From the NCBI GenBank assembly GCA_027343965.1, contig DAHWJX010000072.1, positions 1-6,994 of the forward strand: a stretch of 6,994 nucleotides of DNA. The letters run 5' to 3'. Below the pieces are notes generated by a model that was given only the letters and a program-made list of their open reading frames with translations, searched no databases and was not told the DNA's origin. The first letter of the stretch is position 1; every line of letters starts with the position of its first letter. Both the position numbers and the translations under genes were made by a program. Shown here piece by piece: positions 1-5,476 of this stretch. The stretch comes from JAKACU01 sp021821185 (GTDB taxonomy: Bacteria; Bacillota; Bacilli; Alicyclobacillales; SLC66).

Positions 1-77
1 TGTATGCCACGCACCTGACCTTCCACTTTGCGCAACCTGTTCAATAAATCTTCTGCATCCTTTTGGTACCCGTGCAT
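1..77 (-). CDS. CsoR-family (DUF156) metal/thiol-sensing repressor, N-terminal fragment
   Basis: Only the first 25 codons are present; the gene continues past the left edge. Translation from the ATG at 77-75 gives an N-terminus that contains LLNRLRKVEGQVRGI, the hallmark first helix of the CsoR/RcnR/FrmR/CstR family (typically about 85-100 residues). These are all-helical tetrameric cytoplasmic repressors that release DNA on binding Cu(I), Ni/Co or formaldehyde, or on persulfidation. The ligand-binding Cys/His residues come later in the protein and are not visible, so the effector cannot be read here. A purine-rich GGTGGTGA lies just upstream of the start. An ATG at 82-80 is out of frame. The gene is divergent from a CcdA-SCO pair, and a G/C-tract operator sits in its own promoter, which fits autoregulation. 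Family call is strong; the copper assignment is inferred from the SCO and DUF4396 neighbours. Confidence 0.88.
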   Translation of the reverse strand, partial: MHGYQKDAEDLLNRLRKVEGQVRGI

Positions 78-97
78 TTCATCACCACCCGACACAG

Positions 98-126
98 ATA
101 GTATACCCCCGCACCCTATTTGTCAA
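98..126 (-). promoter_or_regulatory. Promoter of the CsoR-family gene
   Basis: Read on the minus strand, a perfect TTGACA -35 box (126-121) is followed, after a 17-nt spacer, by TACTAT as -10 (103-98). An overlapping TATACT (105-100) would give a 15-nt spacer. The predicted transcript starts around 91, leaving a short leader before the ATG at 77. The spacer is almost filled by the G-tract operator. Confidence 0.65.
101..119. promoter_or_regulatory. Putative CsoR-family operator
   Basis: On the plus strand the site reads ATACCCCCGCACCCTAT (103-119): two C-tracts separated by GCA, with A/T-rich ends. On the minus strand this is ATAGGG-TGCGG-GGGTAT. CsoR-family operators are G/C tracts flanked by A/T-rich ends, such as the TACCC...GGGTA type in front of Bacillus copper genes. 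It fills the -35/-10 spacer of the repressor promoter and abuts the -35 of the divergent ccdA-like gene, so one bound tetramer could silence both. The call rests on position and base pattern. Confidence 0.55.
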
Positions 127-148
127 ATGCGAAAAATTGTGCTAAGGT
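120..148 (+). promoter_or_regulatory. Candidate promoter of the ccdA-like/SCO-TlpA pair
   Basis: TTGTCA (120-125) lies 17 nt before TAAGGT (143-148), about 45 nt upstream of the TTG start at 195. The -35 is good and the -10 weak, as is common for regulated promoters. The -35 overlaps the -35 of the divergent repressor promoter (shared TTGTCAA). Confidence 0.4.
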
Positions 149-181
149 TGCCCCACAACAATTCTGTTTTCGAATCATTTC

Positions 182-188
182 AGGAGGT
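182..188 (+). promoter_or_regulatory. Ribosome binding site that sets a TTG start
   Basis: AGGAGGT lies 6 nt before the TTG at 195. The open frame extends upstream to an ATG at 120, but that codon overlaps the promoter -35 and has no comparable Shine-Dalgarno sequence. The TTG is therefore the real start. Confidence 0.85.
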
Positions 189-194
189 AAAATC

Positions 195-896
195 TTGCCT
201 ATTTCATGGCTGATTTCTGGTACTGCAGGCATGGTTACCGCTTTTAATCCATGTGGTATTGCACTTCTTCCTTCTTACCTCATGTACTTGCTCTCTGGTC
301 GAATTCATAGGCCAAGGTGGGGATGGATGGACGGCTTGCGTGCCGGAATGCTCATGACCTTAGGGTTTATCCTCATGTTCGGGGTTGCGGGTCTCCTGGT
401 CTCTACCCTAGGTCAGTGGCTTTTTGGCGCAGCACCCATACTGTCGATTCTCTTAGCCATACTCTTGTTTATCATGGCCTTCTATGTTTGGCGTGGCAAC
501 CTTTATCTTGGATTCCACACAGGGAAACTAACCACTCGCCTTGAAGGACTCTTTGCGCGAGGTTCCTCCGGTTCTTTTTTCGCCTTTGGAATCGCATTTG
601 GCATTGCATCCCTGAGCTGTAGTTTACCCGTTTTTGTCAGCGTGGCATCCCAGGGATTCGTTACGGGATTCAGTAACGGGATTATCTCATTTTTAGCTTA
701 CAGTATTGGGATGGGGATTGTGATCACCATCCTATCCATACTTGCCACAACAGCTCGGCAAACGGTTGAGGTTTTTATTCGATTCGCGCTTCCTTATATC
801 CAGAAGTTGAGTGCGATCGTAATGATCTTCGCAGGACTTTATTTATTGTGGTACTGGCTGGAAGGCCCTCGCGGTCTGCTTATTACAGGCTTATAA
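195..896 (+). CDS. CcdA/DsbD-type transmembrane thiol electron transporter (divergent variant)
   Basis: A protein of 233 residues with about six hydrophobic helices. It belongs to the CcdA/DsbD-beta family, which passes electrons from cytoplasmic thioredoxin across the membrane to extracytoplasmic thioredoxin-like proteins through a pair of membrane-embedded cysteines. The first Cys is in FNPCGIALLP (C20) and the second in SLSCSLPVF (C142); each Cys-Pro region sits at the start of a three-helix repeat, as the family requires. The second motif departs from the usual TPC-type sequence seen in the other CcdA of this window (4032-4748). The start is the TTG placed by AGGAGGT. The SCO-TlpA fusion follows 38 nt downstream, the obvious candidate to receive the electrons. 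The gene is divergent from the CsoR-family repressor and probably under its control. Family assignment is firm; partner and substrate are inferred. Confidence 0.88.
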   Translation: MPISWLISGTAGMVTAFNPCGIALLPSYLMYLLSGRIHRPRWGWMDGLRAGMLMTLGFILMFGVAGLLVSTLGQWLFGAAPILSILLAILLFIMAFYVWRGNLYLGFHTGKLTTRLEGLFARGSSGSFFAFGIAFGIASLSCSLPVFVSVASQGFVTGFSNGIISFLAYSIGMGIVITILSILATTARQTVEVFIRFALPYIQKLSAIVMIFAGLYLLWYWLEGPRGLLITGL

Positions 897-920
897 AAGA
901 TCGCGAGAGGGTCAAGCGAA

Positions 921-925
921 AGGAG
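921..925 (+). promoter_or_regulatory. Ribosome binding site that sets a second TTG start
   Basis: AGGAG (921-925, within GAAAGGAG) is 9 nt upstream of the TTG at 935. Upstream in-frame codons reach ATG 848, but that lies inside the preceding gene and would put a charged 29-residue leader before the membrane anchor. Confidence 0.8.
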
Positions 926-934
926 TTTATCATT

Positions 935-2158
935 TTGAATCGATCCATAAAGCATTTGATTGAAATCACGATTGCATTTGTAACGATTCTTTTTCTTCTC
1001 GCCATTACCTTCTTTACTTGGCGGTTTGTATCAAATATCCACCCTATTCCCAAGTCAAATACGGCTACTCCAAATACGAATAACCCTGCATCCAATCCAA
1101 ATGTCGATCCTGGAGCGTCACTTGGAAACAAAATGGCCCCCAACTTCACACTGACCAATCAATTTGGAAAATCGATCTCTCTAAAGAATTATAGGGGTAA
1201 AATTGTTGTTTTGACATTTATTGATAGCAAATGCACCACAGTATGCCCGCTTACTGCAGTCGTATTAAAAAATCTCATGTATGATCTTGGTCCGTATCGA
1301 AAAAATGTACAGTTGGTTGCGGTCAATGCAAACCCGATCGCAACCAAGGTAAAAGACGTCTATGATTGGTCATCTTCGCATGGGATGCTCCATGAGTGGC
1401 AGTACCTCACAGGCCCTACCGATTCCTTGCAAAACGTTTGGAAAAATTACTACGTCTCAAGTCAAATCCTTCACGGCAATCTTGTAGAACACATCGCGGC
1501 CGTTTTTGTTATCGACGCAAAAGGTCATGAAAAATGGCTGTACCTAAACAGTACAGATCCTCAAGCATCGACGATTTCTGCCCAAGTACAGGAGATCGAA
1601 AACCACATTGCTCCCCTCTTGCCTGGACATGTAAGCCCTTCTCAATTCGCGCCCGCACGACAGCTAGAGTATCTTCCAAGCTCACTTGGACCTTCCTCAG
1701 CTGTAGATCGCGCATTTACGCTTCCAACACTTTTTCCCAACAAGTCTGGACTACCGACGACGCGAAATATTTCAATCGGCCACACTGGGCATTCTACACT
1801 GCTCGAGTTTTTTGCAACGTGGTGTCCAGATTGCCAAATGGAAACACCAACGTTACAAAAGTATGCGCAATGGACAAAAAGACATCCCACATGGCCTACT
1901 CTTTTCGCCGTAGATCTGCGACAATCTGAGCCATCGACGCTACATGTAAAACAATACATGGTCACAAACCATCTTCAATACCCAGTTGCTTTAGACGCGA
2001 CTGGCAGCGTGAGTGACTTGTACGGGATCACAGGGATTCCCACACAAGTTTTAGTATCTGGTACCGGGCACATCCTTTGGTATCATCAAGGATTAATCTC
2101 TTTTTCAAACCTTACATCAAACCTACAGGCAAACATGTCAAAAGGCTTGTCGAAATAA
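935..2158 (+). CDS. Membrane-anchored SCO1/SenC-TlpA thioredoxin fusion protein
   Basis: A protein of 407 residues. Residues about 8-33 form one membrane anchor, and a Ser/Asn/Pro-rich linker (about 36-62) precedes the first domain. Residues about 65-225 are SCO1/SenC-like: the CxxxC pair CTTVC (C100, C104) and a distal His in VEHIAAVFVID (H186) give the Cys-Cys-His copper ligand set at the expected spacing. Residues about 255-403 form a TlpA-like thioredoxin fold with WCPDC (C297, C300) and the cis-proline loop GIPT (P369). SCO proteins deliver copper to the CuA site of cytochrome oxidase or act as thiol-disulfide reductases; TlpA-type proteins reduce such cysteines. Here both are tethered on one chain outside the membrane, immediately after a CcdA-like electron source. 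Bacterial SCO proteins are usually about 190-220 residues, so the length supports a true fusion. The frame is continuous, with no sign of frameshift. Confidence 0.88.
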   Translation: MNRSIKHLIEITIAFVTILFLLAITFFTWRFVSNIHPIPKSNTATPNTNNPASNPNVDPGASLGNKMAPNFTLTNQFGKSISLKNYRGKIVVLTFIDSKCTTVCPLTAVVLKNLMYDLGPYRKNVQLVAVNANPIATKVKDVYDWSSSHGMLHEWQYLTGPTDSLQNVWKNYYVSSQILHGNLVEHIAAVFVIDAKGHEKWLYLNSTDPQASTISAQVQEIENHIAPLLPGHVSPSQFAPARQLEYLPSSLGPSSAVDRAFTLPTLFPNKSGLPTTRNISIGHTGHSTLLEFFATWCPDCQMETPTLQKYAQWTKRHPTWPTLFAVDLRQSEPSTLHVKQYMVTNHLQYPVALDATGSVSDLYGITGIPTQVLVSGTGHILWYHQGLISFSNLTSNLQANMSKGLSK

Positions 2159-2161
2159 TAC

Positions 2162-2232
2162 TCCGTTTCACGGACTGATATGGCAAGACTCGCCGAGGGG
2201 TTCAAAGTGATGAATTCGGTTGAGTCTTACCA
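2162..2232 (-). terminator. Possible terminator structure at the convergent gene ends
   Basis: In minus-strand RNA, TGGTAAGACTC (2232-2222) can pair with GAGTCTTGCCA (2191-2181) as an 11-bp stem with one G-U pair, its loop holding the carboxypeptidase stop codon. A second small hairpin, TCCGT-GAA-ACGGA (2174-2162), follows and leads into TATTATTT. Neither has a clean U-run, so this is a weak terminator call, but it is the only candidate between the two converging genes. Confidence 0.33.
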
Positions 2233-3050
2233 TTCATCATGGCTACGTACTGTTCAAACGTTATATTATGCCCCACGATATATTTTGCAGGAAGAATTCC
2301 CACATAACGAATATGCCATGGTTCATATTCATAACCCGTTATCGCTTGTTTTCCTTTAGGATATCGAATGATAAATCCATATGTCGCCGCATGTTTTTGT
2401 AACCAGATGGCTTGCGGGGTCTTTGAAAAGCAACTTTGAACAGCGCAACGTCCACTGCTTCCAGAGACATCAATGGCAAGACCAGTCTCATGTTCACTCT
2501 CTCCAGGCAGCGCGCTAAATTGCTCTGCCGCCAATTTTCCATACTGTTGAACATACTGTGCAAAAAGGGATGCTTGTGTCGCATACGACCGATAGGCGGA
2601 AACTCCATCCATAAAGACGCCATCTTGCTTTGCGGCAGCAAACATTCTCGCTAGCGCAAGTGCCGCTACTTTCCTCATTAAATGAAACTCAGCATCTCGC
2701 GCACCGTACAGAAATGGTACACTCGGGACAACAAGATCACTCGGTACATACCCACTGGGCAAGCGATTTTCTTTATTTACAAGAACCAATTGACTCGATG
2801 GATCTCTGACAGTTTGCAATGAGCCAAATAAATTGGAATGTACTGTTCCACTCGATTTCGTATGAGTTCGAATCGATTTACTGGCTACCCCTTGCCCCTC
2901 CTTTTTGGAACTTTGAATCGAAACCGCTTTTTGTAATCCAAGCAAAACGTGGTTTTCTATCAAGCGAGAAAGAGAACGATGATACCCTATAACGGTAACG
3001 ACCACCAGCGCGAAAATGATAATCCACCGTTTTTTACGAACAAACCGCAA
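2202..3050 (-). CDS. VanY-like D,D-carboxypeptidase, peptidase M15B, membrane-anchored
   Basis: A protein of 282 residues with a basic N-terminus (RFVRKKR) and one membrane segment (about 9-23), then a linker and an exported zinc peptidase domain (about 105-270). Diagnostic motifs are SAYRS (R154), SEHETGLAIDV (zinc ligands H187 and D194) and EPWHIRYVG (catalytic E243, zinc ligand H246). M15B enzymes remove the terminal D-Ala of peptidoglycan peptides, in wall maturation or, for VanY itself, glycopeptide resistance. The only two cysteines, C202 and C207, lie shortly after D194 and could form a disulfide. The TTG at 3050 is preferred to the ATG at 3098 because GGAGG sits 8 nt before it and the protein then begins with a standard anchor. 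No vanHAX or vanRS genes are nearby, so general wall maintenance is more likely than resistance. It appears to be its own transcription unit. Confidence 0.87.
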   Translation of the reverse strand: MRFVRKKRWIIIFALVVVTVIGYHRSLSRLIENHVLLGLQKAVSIQSSKKEGQGVASKSIRTHTKSSGTVHSNLFGSLQTVRDPSSQLVLVNKENRLPSGYVPSDLVVPSVPFLYGARDAEFHLMRKVAALALARMFAAAKQDGVFMDGVSAYRSYATQASLFAQYVQQYGKLAAEQFSALPGESEHETGLAIDVSGSSGRCAVQSCFSKTPQAIWLQKHAATYGFIIRYPKGKQAITGYEYEPWHIRYVGILPAKYIVGHNITFEQYVAMMNGKTQPNSSL

Positions 3051-3058
3051 AATGAACG

Positions 3059-3063
3059 CCTCC
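3059..3063 (-). promoter_or_regulatory. Ribosome binding site that sets the TTG start of the carboxypeptidase
   Basis: GGAGG on the minus strand (3063-3059) is 8 nt upstream of the TTG at 3050-3048. The alternative ATG at 3098 has no Shine-Dalgarno sequence at a useful distance. Confidence 0.8.
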
Positions 3064-3139
3064 ACAATGACTATAGCCAAAACTCTACAATGATCCAAGC
3101 AATTTTGTGTTCAGAAAGCATCGTATATTGATTCAATGA

Positions 3140-3156
3140 TCGATCCTCACGATCGA
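3140..3156. repeat. Perfect inverted repeat at the predicted transcription start of the carboxypeptidase gene
   Basis: TCGATC-CTCAC-GATCGA is a perfect 6-bp inverted repeat with a 5-nt centre. On the minus strand it follows a T-run rather than preceding one, so it is not an intrinsic terminator for the upstream gene. Its position just after the predicted -10 suggests an operator or a 5' leader hairpin. No regulator can be named. Confidence 0.4.
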
Positions 3157-3162
3157 AAAAAG

Positions 3163-3191
3163 TGCATAACCGAAGTATCAAGTATTGTCAG
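3163..3191 (-). promoter_or_regulatory. Candidate promoter of the VanY-like gene
   Basis: CTGACA (3191-3186) and TATGCA (3168-3163), separated by 17 nt, lie on the minus strand about 110 nt upstream of the TTG start. Each box has mismatches to consensus; transcription would begin near 3156, inside the inverted repeat. Confidence 0.35.
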
Positions 3192-3221
3192 GTGCGCCGC
3201 TGCAAAAAGATAGAATTCGTA

Positions 3222-3965
3222 TTAGTGCTTATGCGACAACTTATGATGAACAGCGACATCCTTGTCATGTTCCGAAGTGTGCACTTCCTGATGAAGACCA
3301 TGATTTCCGCCATGTCCCAATACATGTGAACTACCCATTCCGTGTTTCATTCCACGGCGAACCATCCACCAATTGATTGGATACGTTACAATCGATCCAA
3401 TCAAAATGCTAATCGACATGATCAGCCAGAATCGAAGATCTACAGCAGACATGACATGCCAAATCCTCATGAAGTACGCCATCGTCGGAAACATGCCAAT
3501 CACCATAAAGGTCAATGATAAAAATTCCGCAAAAAAGGCAGTTTTCAATTCATGTTTAAATGTTGTTCCGTTCATTTTCATCATAGGAATCGTTTGGAAA
3601 AACAGCCATCCCATTAAAAAGCCAGCGATGTACTCAACCACCATGCTCTGAGACTCGGGTAACCTTAACCAAGTCGCAACAGTCGATGCAGCGACAATCC
3701 CTAACGCGTCACCAGCTACGCAATGCATGACAGAACCTACCGACTGCTTCCACATCGGCGCAACAAATGCATCGTGAGTGCCCGGTTCTGGCTCGCGACA
3801 ACTACGGTGGTATAGCCAAATTCCGATGAATCCGAGGTAAAGCGTAATTAATATCCATGCGATTTTCATCATGGACATGATTTCCGGTTGGTGCCGAAGA
3901 TCTTTCACCAACCACAACGTACAACAGACTGAGATTACGATCCATGTTAAAGAGAAAATTTGCAT
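3222..3965 (-). CDS. DUF4396-type integral membrane protein with His-rich C-terminal tail
   Basis: A protein of 247 residues with about six hydrophobic segments: an N-terminal pair (about 3-20 and 35-53), then helices within about 78-205. The conserved-looking core WKQSVGSVMHCVAGDALGIV (72-91), the stretch EYIAGFLMGWLFF, the pattern EFLSLTFMVIGMFPTM and the ending YPINWWMVRRGMK match my recollection of DUF4396 proteins, whose function is unknown to me. Cys82 in the MHCVAGD motif and paired C14-C15 are possible metal ligands inside the membrane. The tail after residue 207 carries 11 histidines in 40 residues, typical of metal-binding or metal-buffering tails of transporters. The start ATG has TGAGGA 6 nt upstream. 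The gene is 66 nt downstream of ccdA with operator-like palindromes between, so it may be co-transcribed or separately regulated. Metal transport or sensing is inference only. Confidence 0.75.
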   Translation of the reverse strand: MQIFSLTWIVISVCCTLWLVKDLRHQPEIMSMMKIAWILITLYLGFIGIWLYHRSCREPEPGTHDAFVAPMWKQSVGSVMHCVAGDALGIVAASTVATWLRLPESQSMVVEYIAGFLMGWLFFQTIPMMKMNGTTFKHELKTAFFAEFLSLTFMVIGMFPTMAYFMRIWHVMSAVDLRFWLIMSISILIGSIVTYPINWWMVRRGMKHGMGSSHVLGHGGNHGLHQEVHTSEHDKDVAVHHKLSHKH

Positions 3966-3981
3966 TTTTAATCCTCATTTC

Positions 3982-4002
3982 TATGATTTTTGAAGAATCA
4001 TA
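3982..4002 (-). repeat. Stem-loop in the leader of the DUF4396 gene
   Basis: TATGATT and AATCATA form a perfect 7-bp inverted repeat around a 7-nt loop. It lies between the possible -10 (TATATT/TATTAT, 4007-4000, which it partly overlaps) and the ribosome binding site. It is A/T-rich and not followed by a T-run, so it is a poor terminator for ccdA. It could be an RNA-stabilising hairpin or a protein site. Confidence 0.35.
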
Positions 4003-4004
4003 AT

Positions 4005-4021
4005 ATACCCTTTAAGGGGAT
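4005..4021. promoter_or_regulatory. Second CsoR-operator-like palindrome, upstream of the DUF4396 gene
   Basis: ATACCCTTTAAGGGGAT (4005-4021) has a TACCC half and a GGGGAT half around TTTAA, an arrangement close to the TACCC...GGGTA type used by copper-sensing CsoR proteins. It sits directly upstream of a -10-like TATATT (4007-4002, minus strand), although no convincing -35 is visible. It could let the DUF4396 gene respond to the same repressor as the left arm. The similarity may be chance, since the site is short. Confidence 0.4.
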
Positions 4022-4031
4022 CGCCTATACG

Positions 4032-4748
4032 TTACATGCCAATGTACCCGTGATATAGCCCAATCAACCACTTAATGATTAACGTCAGCTGTCCCGTTGC
4101 CAATAAAATGCCCATGAATACCATAATTCCTCCGCCAATCTGATTAACACGATAACTGTATGTATGCAATTTTCGAACGGAACCAAGTGTATAAGCCAAA
4201 ATAAGAAATGGTATGGCAAATCCAACCGTATAAAAAAGCATGAGAAGTGCACCATTTAACTGATTGGTCGCAGCAACAGTAATGACTGATGCCAAAATTG
4301 GACCAATACATGGTGTCCATCCTGCAGAAAAGCTCATCCCAATGACAAATGCACCGAGAAAACCTTGCGGTTTGGAATCCACGTGCCACTTAAGTTCTCT
4401 CATCAGGAATCCCGGTTTAATAACTCCCATGAGAAATAGCCCCATGACAATTACAATGACACCTCCAACTTGGCTAAGCACCGATCGATATTGTGCAAAC
4501 AACAGACCAAGAAGGCTTGCCGAGGCGCCGAGCGCTACAAAAATGACAGAAAAACCAAGCACAAAGAAGACTGCGTGCGATAATGCCCGTTTTCGAATTT
4601 CTGAAGGGATATTCCCTTTTTGATAGGCTCCGTAAGAAACCCCAGAGATGTAGGAAATATACGATGGGTAAAGCGGAAGACAACAGGGTGAAATAAAAGA
4701 CACCAGGCCGGCTATGAATGCGAGCCAAATGGACGGGACCATATTCAC
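4032..4748 (-). CDS. ccdA: Cytochrome c biogenesis protein CcdA, canonical type
   Basis: A protein of 238 residues, close to the approximately 235 of Bacillus CcdA, with six membrane helices. The redox cysteines are in FISPCCLPLYP (C22, with an extra C23) and in GWTPCIGPIL (C147), the two family signatures. It carries electrons from cytoplasmic thioredoxin to extracytoplasmic thioredoxin-like proteins, here most likely the ResA/TlpA protein encoded two genes upstream in the same operon. The start is the GTG at 4748, 8 nt after GGAGG (4761-4757); the ATG at 4742 is 14 nt away. The GTG overlaps the TGA stop of the preceding Lgt-like gene in a 4-bp GTGA, indicating translational coupling. No ResB/ResC haem genes are in view, so the role may be thiol reduction for metal or envelope proteins rather than cytochrome c assembly. 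Confidence 0.93.
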   Translation of the reverse strand: MNMVPSIWLAFIAGLVSFISPCCLPLYPSYISYISGVSYGAYQKGNIPSEIRKRALSHAVFFVLGFSVIFVALGASASLLGLLFAQYRSVLSQVGGVIVIVMGLFLMGVIKPGFLMRELKWHVDSKPQGFLGAFVIGMSFSAGWTPCIGPILASVITVAATNQLNGALLMLFYTVGFAIPFLILAYTLGSVRKLHTYSYRVNQIGGGIMVFMGILLATGQLTLIIKWLIGLYHGYIGM

Positions 4749-5464
4749 ACGATCTGCCTCCGATCATTTTCTCGTACACTGATTATTCCGAGCAATGCAA
4801 GCACTAAAGCCACCCATTGCCCAGGACTTAATCCGATGATTACCCACGTATTTACAGTTGTAATCGATACGAGAAGAGATCCAATTCCAACAAATATAAG
4901 TAACCAACTTCCTTTATTCCTAACGCGCATCTTCCAGACGATAGCAAGAGAAACCCATAGCACCATAGACTCATAAAAATTTGTGGGTTGATATACTTGA
5001 CCATAGGCATGAACGCCCCAAGGCAAATGGGTAGTCTTACCTAGAGATAACCAAAACAACTCCGTAACTGCACCACCCGCTACAAGTCCGATTGGCCAAA
5101 TATCGATGACAGAACGCCAGATGAGTTTGAGTCTCCACCACTTATAGGAACCATAGGTGAGCGCAACGAGAAGACCTGCCTCTCCTGCATAGGTGCTTCC
5201 TGGAATTGCCAACATCAACAATGGATTATGAATGACATCCATTGGATTAAGCAAGAGATTGGAAAACTTCCATCCCAGAACCCCCACCAAAACAATAGAA
5301 AAGAGAAGTTCGCTTATTTGTTGACCTTGTTGAATCGATGTGCGCCGAACATACCATTTCATAAACTGTGTACCTAAATAAACACCGAGAAAAACACCGA
5401 TCCATGCATAGGGAATGGTAATTTCCCCTATCGTGAAACCTCCGAGCAATGCAAGCATATCCAT
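4745..5464 (-). CDS. Lgt-like (prolipoprotein diacylglyceryl transferase family) membrane protein, apparently without catalytic residues
   Basis: A protein of 239 residues with about six to seven hydrophobic segments. The layout resembles Lgt: a short N-terminal helix ending in PYAWIGVFLG, GSTYAGEAGL (89-98) where Lgt has its HGGL loop, GGAVTELFWLSLG (130-142) where Lgt has its GRIGNF(I)NGE signature, then LPWGV (147-151) and the YQPTNFYES stretch (158-166), matching Lgt's HPTQLYE. In this hand alignment the essential His of HGGL is Ala and the essential Arg of GRxGN is Glu. Lipid transfer to prolipoproteins is therefore unlikely, and another housekeeping lgt is expected elsewhere. It sits between the TlpA and CcdA genes (12-nt gap and 4-bp overlap), suggesting a structural or substrate-binding role in that redox system. 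AGAGG lies 5 nt before the ATG. Family call moderate to good; loss of activity is inferred. Confidence 0.72.
   Translation of the reverse strand: MDMLALLGGFTIGEITIPYAWIGVFLGVYLGTQFMKWYVRRTSIQQGQQISELLFSIVLVGVLGWKFSNLLLNPMDVIHNPLLMLAIPGSTYAGEAGLLVALTYGSYKWWRLKLIWRSVIDIWPIGLVAGGAVTELFWLSLGKTTHLPWGVHAYGQVYQPTNFYESMVLWVSLAIVWKMRVRNKGSWLLIFVGIGSLLVSITTVNTWVIIGLSPGQWVALVLALLGIISVRENDRRQIV
4757..4761 (-). promoter_or_regulatory. ccdA: Ribosome binding site that sets the GTG start of ccdA
   Basis: GGAGG (4761-4757, minus strand) lies inside the end of the Lgt-like gene, 8 nt before GTG 4748. The distance to ATG 4742 (14 nt) is too long. Confidence 0.75.
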
Positions 5465-5476
5465 TCACACCTCTAA

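Noticed and set aside
120..194. ATG-initiated N-terminal extension (25 residues) of the ccdA-like protein
   Set aside because: It overlaps the promoter and has no ribosome binding site; AGGAGGT at 182-188 places the start at TTG 195, directly before the first membrane segment.
28..213. Plus-strand open frame in the csoR/ccdA intergenic region
   Set aside because: No ribosome binding site and a low-complexity-looking translation. It crosses the divergent promoters and is antisense to the CsoR-family start.
868..907. Inverted repeat CTCGCG (868-873) / CGCGAG (902-907) around the ccdA-like stop codon, possible attenuator
   Set aside because: Only 6 bp with a 28-nt loop, no T-run after it, and the next ribosome binding site lies outside the pairing. 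Probably chance.
1939..1950. TACATGTA palindrome considered as a CopY/BlaI operator (TACAnnTGTA)
   Set aside because: It lacks the two central bases, lies inside the thioredoxin domain coding sequence and has no promoter nearby.
1642..1965. Minus-strand open frame opposite the SCO-TlpA gene
   Set aside because: It is a shadow of a frame with clear SCO and thioredoxin motifs on the plus strand, and its translation resembles no family I know.
3181..3221. Terminator search downstream of the DUF4396 gene
   Set aside because: There is a short T-run on the minus strand (CTTTTT) but no stem in front of it, so no terminator is called.
4264..4623. 119-codon plus-strand frame opposite ccdA
   Set aside because: Antisense to a canonical CcdA with both redox motifs; no ribosome binding site and no recognisable domain.
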